64,000 nt of DNA. It comes from Ophiobolus disseminans (Eukaryota; Ascomycota; Dothideomycetes; Pleosporales; Phaeosphaeriaceae). A program made the translations under genes and the position numbers. Shown piece by piece: positions 56,430-64,000 of the stretch. Positions within the stretch are counted from its first letter, which is position 1. The number at the start of each line of letters is the position of its first letter. Below the pieces are notes generated by a model that ran no database searches, was not told the DNA's origin, and was given only the letters and a program-made list of their open reading frames with translations. Where the stretch lies: the NCBI GenBank assembly GCA_010093685.1, contig MU006216.1, positions 3,141,112 to 3,205,111 on the forward strand. The letters are read 5' to 3'.

Positions 56430-59400
56430 ATGGATTCCTCTGCAAACGCGTGTTCCCTGGCCGCGGATAATGCGTTCGGACCAGCTCTCGCGGGCTCTCG
56501 ATGTCGGACGTTCGATTTCACCATCACATTTGAGCAGTCCTTTTTCTCCATTGCACCATCCGCAGTGTTATTGCTCGTAACGGCTGCGCGGATACCGTTC
56601 CTCGTACGGCGAAAGCGGTTAATCGAAGCAAACCGCTTCAAATGGGCAAAAGTGGTACGCGGTGGAGCTGCAATGTCGCAGAAAAAACGCTGATATGTGA
56701 CTCCTATAGGGCTTGATAGGTGTGTTTGCGGTGGTTCAAATGGCCTTGGTCGTGCTATGGACGACGCGCTCGCCGCTTCCCGCTAAAAAGCTTGGGTTGG
56801 CCGCCGCTGCCCTCTCATTTCTAGCTAGCCTTGCTTTGGGCGCCTTATCTCCCCTCGAACACGCTAAGTCGTTCACTCCATCGACCATCCTATGCGCGTA
56901 CTTGCTACTCACGCTGTTGTTCGATGCGACTATTCTGCGAACTTTTTGGATCTTTTCATTTGACGAGCAGGTGCGGCGCGTTTTCGCCGCGGCCTTCACG
57001 CTCAAAGCCCTTATTCTCCTGTCGGAAGCCAAGGAAAAGAGGAGTCTCGTTTACTCCAAGCACGATGCGCTCCGCAGCCCCGAGGAGTTTGCAGGCATAT
57101 ACGGCAAAAGTCTGTATTGGTGGTTGAACTCGCTGATTGGGACTGGGTTTCGGCACGTGTTGACGCCCGACCAGCTTTACCCGTTGACTACAAAGCTGCA
57201 GGCAGACGGCTTAGATACGCGGTTCTGGAAGGCCTGGGACGCAACAGCAAAGCTGAAGAGCAAACCCAAGATATCTCTTGTTCTGCTGCGCGAGTTGAAA
57301 TGGGATCTCCTCACGCCGGTTGTGCCTCGATTGATACTCATCGCGTTCACTTTCTGCCAGCCACTGCTTCTGCAACGATTTCTTAGCTACCTGCAAGATC
57401 CGGTGGAAAGACAAAATGCGAACATTGGCTATGGGCTTATCGGCGCCTACTTTCTCGTCTACTTTGGCATGGCTGTGAGTAGCACCTTGGCGTATACTTC
57501 AAGTAGCTGATTTTATGGGCGCAGGTATCATCTGCTGTGTACTGGCAATGCAACTACCAAGCCCTGCTCATGGTACGCGGGATGCTTGTTACTGCCATAT
57601 ACCAGAAGACGACTACTGTCGGTATCACAGCGATTGACAACGCGAAAGCTGTGACCCTCATGGGTACCGACGCCGAGCGAATCGTTCGAGGTTTGTCAGA
57701 TTTCCATGAGCTCTGGTCCAGCATAGTACAAGTTGCTCTGGCTGTCTGGCTGCTCGCCATTCAGGTTGGTGCGGCCGCTGTAGGGCCTGCTGTCGTGTGT
57801 CTTCTAGCCGTTGGCGGGACCTTGTGGGCATCGTCGCTCACCACGAAGCGACAATTAGCCTGGATATCCGCTATTCAAGGACGCATCGGCACGACGTCCT
57901 CCACGCTTGGAGCCATGAAATCTGCCCGCATTTCAGGCCTGACCGCCAAAGTTTCCGCTCTGATCCACAGCCTACGTCTAAATGAGATCAAACATGCACG
58001 GCGGTTTTGGTTCCTGGGCGCCTTTACGTCGACTGTTGGCCTCGTCCCGCAGATGGTATCGCCAGTCATCACGTTTGCCATCTTCATGGCCAGAAGCATA
58101 CAGACTGGCGAGACACTGGACTTTACGCGAATGTTCACTTCACTATCTCTCATCATTCTCTTAACCTCGCCTTTGTTCAATCTCTTCGGCGCGATCCTCG
58201 ACTTCGTCTCCGCTTTGGGATGTTTCGATAGGATAGATGCCTATCTCTCCGCGGAGGTCAGACATGACACTCGGAAGTTGCTACATCACGATCCTGGGCT
58301 AGAGAAGAAGACGGACGCCAACCAGCCTCGAAACGATTTCGCCATTCTTCTGAACAACGTCACGGCAGGGTGGTCCAAGGAAGCAGACAGCAAACCGTCA
58401 CTGAGCAACATCAATCTCACCATCCCGCAATCCAAACTCACTTTTGTCATCGGGCCGGTCGCGGCTGGCAAATCCACGTTGCTCAAAGCAATTCTAGGAG
58501 AACTCCCCGCTTGCTCTGGAGAAGTTTTTGTTTCACAAAAGGAGATGGCATTCTGCGACCAGACGCCGTGGCTGATCAATGCCACCATCCGTATGAACAT
58601 TACAGCATACTCCAAGTACCAGCCCGAGCTCTACCAACAAGTACTCCGTGCATGTGCTTTGGAAAGCGACCTCAGAGAGTTGAAGGACGGGGACGCTACC
58701 AAGGTTGGCAGCAAAGGGTTCGGACTCAGCTCGGGCCAGAAGCAACGCATATCCCTTGCCCGTGCGGCATATTCATGTAAAGATGTCATTCTACTCGACG
58801 ATGTCTTTAGTCAACTCGACGGTCCCACGCAGAACCACATCTTCGCACACCTCCTTGGGCCGGATGGTATGTTACGAAAACGCGCAGCTACCGTCATTCT
58901 CGCCACACACGCCGTCAGCTTCCTGCCTTTTGCGGATGAGATCATTGCTCTGAGTGCGGACGGAACTGTTGAGGAGCAGGGATCATATGAAAACCTTCGA
59001 GCTAAACAAGGTGGCTACGTTCACAAGATGTATGAGGAACACAAGATCGAAAATAGTCCGATGCTTCCCAGCCTAGCGGATGCATCTAATACTGGTACAA
59101 GAACGGCCAGTAATGACGAAGACGAAAAAGATTATGTTCCAGCATCGACCTCAAAGAAAGAGTCGGATACTGCCAATGATAAGAGCAGGCTCTTGGGCGA
59201 CTGGAAAGTCTACGTCTACTACTTTTCCTGCCTCGGTCCGGTTCTGACTCTCGGCTTCTTTCTCTTCCAGATATTATTTGCCTTCTTCACCGTCTTCCCC
59301 AATATCTGGCTGAAATGGTGGGCCGACTCGAACGTCCAAGAACCAAACGCGGAGAATGCTCGCTACATTGGAGGGTATGCTGGGCTACAAGCGGCTGGTC

Positions 59401-61110
59401 TGCTCTCGTCTGGCGTCCTCACCTGGTTTTGCTTCAATATCATGGCCCAGAAGGCGGGCCTGGGGCTGCACGTCATCATGCTGAACGCCATCATGCGAGC
59501 GCCCATGTCGCTGTTTGGCATCATAGATACGGGTTCGATAACGACCAAGTTCAGCCAGGACTTCCAGCTTGTAGATTCGTCCTTGCCGCTGTCGATGATG
59601 TGTGTAGTTACCAATCTGTTTATTACGATTGGACAAGCTGGCCTGGTCGCTTCAGCATCGGCGTGGATTGCGTTGTGCTTTCCCGCTCTGGTTCTAGTGT
59701 TCTACGTCGTCCAGAGATATTATTTGAGAACTTCGAGGCAGATGCGACTTCTCGATCTTGAGCAAAAAGCTCCACTATAGTGAGTGCCGACCCAGCTCTT
59801 ATTACTTGCAGAACATGACTGACATCATGCCAGCACCCAATTCACAGAGTCCGTCGAGGGTATCGTCACTCTGCGCGCTTTCGGCTGGGAAACCCGATGC
59901 ATTTCCGACAACCACACCCTAGTCGACAACAGCCAAAAGCCTTTCTACCTCATGTACATGTTGCAGAAATGGCTTTCGCTGGTTCTGGATCTCATCATCA
60001 CCGGGCTGGCAGTCATCGTTGTCGGCATCGCAGTTGCTATCCGCAACAACGTCAGCGTCGGATTCACGGGCGTTTCCCTGAGCCAGATCATCAGCCTGAC
60101 GAGCTACATGAAGCTCATCATTCTATTTTGGACCCAAATGGAAATGAGTCTGGGAGCAGTCAATCGCATCAAGACGTTTAGCGAGGAGGCGGGCGATGAG
60201 AATTTGCCGGAAGAGACATATGACCCGCCAACGCCATGGCCATCTCACGGTGCGGTCGTTGTTAAGGATTTGAGCGTTGCATACAAGTAAGTGTCGTATC
60301 TACCGTCTCCAATCTTTCCACTGCTAACGGCATCACAGGACTGCCCAAGGCTCGCATACTGCTTTACATAAGATCACACTCAACATTCCCCGCGGAACCA
60401 AAGTCGGCATCTGCGGTCGCACCGGCAGCGGGAAGTCAACGCTCATACTGGCCCTCTTGAAGCTCGTAGACTCGGAAGGAAGCGTCACAATCGACGACGT
60501 AAATCTCGCAAGCATACCCCGCGACAGCCTCCGCCAGAAGATCATCGTCGTCTCCGACGACGTCTTCTTCTTCCCCGGCGGAACTCTACGCGATAATCTG
60601 GACCCGCTATCTCTTTGCTCTGACGACGCCCAATTGAAGGAAATCCTCCAGGACTTCATGCTCTGGGACATGTCCGTCTCCGCCGCCGCCACAAAGTCGG
60701 AAAAAGACGCCCGGAAAGAAGACGCCGGAGATCAGTCAAGTACTGTGAATCCTCTCGACGCGCCATTCTCCTCCGTCTCGCTTTCTCACGGCCAAAAGCA
60801 GCTCTTCGCACTCGCGCGCGCGCTCGTGCGCCAGCAGTGCAAAGGCCCAGGCGTAGGCGGCCTCGTAATTCTCGACGAGGCAACGAGCCGTACGGACAAG
60901 GAGACGGATTCGATTATCCAGCGCGTGATACGGAAGCGGTTTGAGGGGTGCACGCTGGTGATGATTGCGCATCGGCTCGAGAGTATTCTGGACTTTGATC
61001 GCATTGTGGTGCTGGAGCAGGGCCGGGTTGTCGAGTATGATGCGCCGGGTGTGCTGAGGGGAAAGGAGGGGGGAGTGTTTAGGGCGATGATGGGGACTGA
61101 GGGTGTTTGA
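56430..61110 (+). CDS. ABCC (MRP-type) multidrug transporter 2
   Basis: Exons 56430-56654, 56710-57474, 57525-59779, 59834-60286 and 60339-61110 (introns 50-55 nt) give 1489 residues. TMD0 and TMD1 are followed by NBD1 (Walker A GPVAAGKST near 640, signature LSSGQKQRI, Walker B VILLDDVFSQLD), TMD2, and NBD2 (Walker A GRTGSGKST near 1262, signature LSHGQKQLF, Walker B LVILDEATSRTD). Both signatures depart slightly from LSGGQ, as is common in fungal ABCC proteins. The start at 56430 (MDSSANACS) is chosen over an in-frame ATG at 56364. It is the second complete exporter in the locus and is not a close copy of the first. Confidence 0.9.
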
Positions 61111-61416
61111 GGGGATATAGTGGAGTGTGAGTTGTAAAAACGGCAGCAAAAACAACTACATCGCCTGCTAATTTGGTGTGTGCTGATATGTTGGCGACTA
61201 GGGCTGCTTGTGGTTGATCGGCTGTCTTCCTCGTCCTTCATATCTCAACCCTCAAACTCCCTCCACCCACCAACATGCATCCTATCTTCCATCTCATACG
61301 CATGATCATACTTGGACAGCTCCACGCCCCAAGTCCCCCTGTCGTCCTCGCCCCCGTCCCACACTCCATCGCCCGCCCATTCGGAGTTCTGACTGGCCAT
61401 GATCGACTTCTCTGCT

Positions 61417-62310
61417 TTACCAATAACATAGACACTTCGTGCAATCGCATGACATGCCCTCATCGTTCGCCCACTCCAGTTTGATCGCGGTGTCTCTACC
61501 ATGCTTCCGCTTGAACTTCCTCTTGATCCTTGCTAAGTTTTCCATAAGTCCCGTGCCGCGGAAGTGTCGCTCGTTGTATCTCACGCGAGCGCTCCAGAGG
61601 ATCAATCTGACCGTATGTAGCTGTCCGCAGCTCAATATACTCTCAAGCTGAAACTTGTGTCGGATCTCTTTTGAAGAAAGCATCCGCCGCATCTTGCGAC
61701 CGGGCTCCGGGTACGGCCAAATCCAAGCGGGCCAGTAATCAGCCAGAGCCTCGACCGGCAAGGACAGGTGGAGTTCTCGGACTTGGGGACAGTGACTGAG
61801 TAAAGCGAGATCCTTGCCAAAACCAATATACCGGTGCTGAGGTAGGTAGCTTAGGTGCATGTGCTTGACGAAGCCAAAAGCGCGATATTTGGACAGCCAT
61901 TGGTTCAAGATCTCGGCGTCTCCGTCTCGATATAGGTAGAAATCCACGTTACGGAAGAACACGATTCTTGGGAGATTGCTTTCGGTTTTGGTGATGAAGC
62001 AGAGAGCAGGAAGACATTTGGAAACGGTGCGATTGTGACTAGCAGTCGGCGTGGATGCACAAAGAGCATTGTTGAAGTGGCCATCCACGCGCATCGCATG
62101 ATAGTAGATGATTTCGCGGATCTCGGTCGGTGGGGCGAGGAGCTTGCTGCTATTGCTTTGAAGCGCAGCATCAATGGGACGTCCCGGCACTAGCTCATCC
62201 ATGAAGGGAAGTGATCTTGGAGTCTGGGGGCGTGCTGCGAGATGTTTCGTCGTCAGTGCGATCGCGCACACAATGGTCGAAGCCAGTGTGAGGGCGGCAA
62301 TCGTGGCCAT
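61417..62310 (-). CDS. Hypothetical protein, possible 2EXR-like domain
   Basis: A single-exon ORF of 297 residues with a hydrophobic N-terminus (about residues 3-20). The stretch LLAPPTEIREIIYYHAM resembles the start of fungal 2EXR/F-box-like proteins (LPxEIRxxIY). The middle contains LxxLSHCPQVRELHLSL, as in such proteins, and the C-terminus is basic then Cys-rich (CDCTKCLCYW). Function unknown; probably outside the cluster. Confidence 0.55.
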   Translation of the reverse strand: MATIAALTLASTIVCAIALTTKHLAARPQTPRSLPFMDELVPGRPIDAALQSNSSKLLAPPTEIREIIYYHAMRVDGHFNNALCASTPTASHNRTVSKCLPALCFITKTESNLPRIVFFRNVDFYLYRDGDAEILNQWLSKYRAFGFVKHMHLSYLPQHRYIGFGKDLALLSHCPQVRELHLSLPVEALADYWPAWIWPYPEPGRKMRRMLSSKEIRHKFQLESILSCGQLHTVRLILWSARVRYNERHFRGTGLMENLARIKRKFKRKHGRDTAIKLEWANDEGMSCDCTKCLCYW

Positions 62311-62561
62311 TTTATGTTTTATGTCCTAGGTAGACCAAGGAATTGTTGTCGAGGGACGGAGAAAGTCGTGTAGCAGGCAGCAAGGGTTATGTACCATGAG
62401 TGATCTTGAAATGTGGAGATACGTAGCGCTAATCCATGAAGACGTCTTCGCGTTGTGTACGCCATTGATGGGCGATTCTGGATTCGAATCAGATTCGGAT
62501 CGGATTCAGCTAATTCCTTAGCAGAGTCGACTCTGATTCGTCTGGAGTTAGCTTAGATAAG

Positions 62562-63346
62562 TGTCAGATTGCAAGGGTTGAATAGATGGATCTGAGTAGA
62601 AGTGTGATGACTTGATTGATTGTTGTGTCCTGTGCTGTGTCGCACCACCCTGTGTTCTCCGGTTCTGGTTTTTCTAAGGAGGGGTACCTGCATGAGTGCA
62701 TTGACTTCTAATAGGCCCTGGGCTTCATGCCCAAAAGTACCTTGTATCTGACAGTTTCCTCCCCAGTTATACGACGTATCCGACACACCCCTTCAGCTTG
62801 GATGCTCTACAAGCTGGAATGTTCAGTGACTAAGCATGAGGCTCTCCAACTGGTCTTGAATCACATCAAGTGGCGCTTCATTTGTCACCTCTCTCTGGAT
62901 AATCTCAACCAATCCAATTTGATGGAGAAATCCATCCCATTTGTTCACTGGGAGGACCTTGGTGAAGCCGTCAGCGATCATTTCTGCTGATTGAACGTAC
63001 TCTACTGCAATCTTGCCAGTAGAAATCTCTTGTTGTAGCCAGTGGTTGTGGATGTCAACATGGCGAAGCTTAGTCTGGAGCTTTGATATCTCCTCGGTGA
63101 CCAGCCGGATAGTCTGCGTGTTGTCGCACTGAATTGTAATTGTGGATTGTGGGAGCGTGATGTTGAGCTCCCAAAGAAGCCGGGAAGTGAAGATTGCTTC
63201 CTTAGCAACTTGGGACAGAGCAAGTAATTCTGCCTCTGTTGTTGATGTAGTGATGTCAGATTTGATGATGTATTAGACCTCGATAATGGATCAGATGAAT
63301 TGATGATGATGTTGTATTCTGGTGTTCTCTCGGTCAAGTGCGGAGT
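62562..63346 (-). mobile_element. Copia 3' end remnant 1
   Basis: Read on the minus strand, 63190-62810 gives the RNase H tail of a Copia element (TKLRHVDIHNHWLQQEI, AEMIADGFTKVLP), followed by a purine-rich stretch and LTR-like sequence starting TGTCAGATAC near 62755 and running to about 62562. Stops show it is decayed. Boundaries are approximate. Confidence 0.6.
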
Positions 63347-63349
63347 TTG

Positions 63350-64000
63350 ACCAGGTGTCAGATCTAGTACTAGTGTGCCAAGGCGCTTGTGCCGGCCCCT
63401 CCTGTTTCTTTCAGTGTTGGTAGCCTCACAGCACCCCTGATATCTGACACACCCCCTCAGCTTGGATGTATTTGCAAGCTGGTAACCTCAGGTGATGATG
63501 AGGTCCTCAAGTTTTGCTTGAAGTTCTTCTAATTGTGCCTCCTTGGTCACCTTGTGTGGTGATACCTTGACTAATCCAACTTGATAAAGGAAGTTTAGCC
63601 ACTTGTTGCCTGGCAACACCTTAGTGAAGCCATCTGCAATCATTTCTGATGATTGAATGTATTCCACAGTGATCTTTCCACTTGCAACCTCCTGTCTTAT
63701 CCAGTGGTTGTGAATGTCCACATGCCTAAGCTTTGTTTGAAGCTTTGATATCTCTTTTGTGACTAGTCCAATAGTCTGCATGTTGTCGCACTGAATCGTG
63801 ATTGTGTTGGATAGAAGCTGGATTTAGAGCTCCTTGAGTAGGCGTGATGTGAAGAGGGCTTCCTTGGCTACTTAGGATAGGGCCAGGAGTTCTGCCTCAG
63901 TGGTAGATGTGGTGACAGTGTCTTGCTTGCTAGCTCTCTAGGCAATAAGGCTATTGAAGAGCTTAATTGCATAGCCTTAAGAGCTTTTCCTGTCTTGTGT
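63350..64000 (-). mobile_element. Copia 3' end remnant 2, cut by the window edge
   Basis: A second, better preserved copy of the same RNase H tail (63781-63488: KLQTKLRHVDIHNHWIRQEV, ADGFTKVLP), with LTR-like TGTCAGATATC near 63447 downstream on the minus strand and more pol sequence continuing to position 64000. Tandem with remnant 1, so this edge is repeat-rich and may be a natural cluster border. Confidence 0.6.

Noticed and set aside
1..64000. tRNA, rRNA or CRISPR features
   Set aside because: None recognised by eye; short structured tRNAs could have been missed and would need a covariance-model scan.

Overview
The window looks like a filamentous ascomycete (Pezizomycotina). Genes carry short introns (about 45-65 nt) with fungal branch points, a heterokaryon-incompatibility (HET) gene and several transposon copies show RIP-like C-to-T / G-to-A stop codons, and UstYa/DUF3328 proteins, an A-T-C peptide synthetase and ABCC transporters are present. 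Class or genus cannot be fixed by eye.

The core is a large secondary-metabolite locus from about 7.3 to 61.1 kb. Left flank: a RIP-damaged kinase/HET gene (0.2-3.05 kb), a DMT-family transporter (3.3-4.6 kb) and an F-box protein (4.65-6.2 kb). From 7.35 to 12.6 kb four UstYa/DUF3328 genes (A, B, C, E) surround a 129-residue secreted precursor with seven copies of a 14-15-residue repeat ending ADWGQ-K(K)R. That is the arrangement of a kexin-processed fungal RiPP (dikaritin/ustiloxin-like). Next come an O-methyltransferase and a UbiA prenyltransferase sharing a divergent promoter (12.76-15.36 kb), a complete pogo/Fot1-like transposon (15.49-17.62 kb), a fifth UstYa (G) and a full ABCC transporter (19.4-24.0 kb).

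The minus-strand gene at 24.56-37.95 kb encodes a four-module non-ribosomal peptide synthetase of about 4445 residues, (A-T-C)x4 followed by a carrier-like domain whose serine is replaced. It is followed by UstYa H, a small ORF, an ankyrin protein, a 2-oxoglutarate dioxygenase and a bZIP-basic-region/ankyrin regulator of the TOXE type (38.4-44.3 kb). A transposon graveyard occupies 45.1-51.4 kb: a hAT remnant, a RIP-degraded Copia scrap, and a LINE split by a short Copia element with identical LTRs. Then come UstYa I, a P450, a second 2OG oxygenase and a second ABCC transporter (52.0-61.1 kb), a hypothetical 2EXR-like protein, and two Copia 3' ends at the right edge.

Inference on how the genes cooperate: a repeat element, the palindrome (G)GTAAGCTTAC(C) or its asymmetric form GTAAGCTGA/TCAGCTTAC, lies in the promoters of the precursor/UstYa E, UstYa A/B, OMT/UbiA, ABCC-1, NRPS, UstYa H, UstYa I and 2OG/ABCC-2 genes. 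It suggests one regulon, perhaps driven by the TOXE-like factor. The locus would then combine a ribosomal peptide precursor, an NRPS, seven UstYa oxidase-like proteins, P450/2OG/methyl/prenyl tailoring and two exporters. Whether it makes one hybrid product or two peptides cannot be decided from sequence. Exon boundaries were set by reading splice sites and checking that phases close; they remain predictions.
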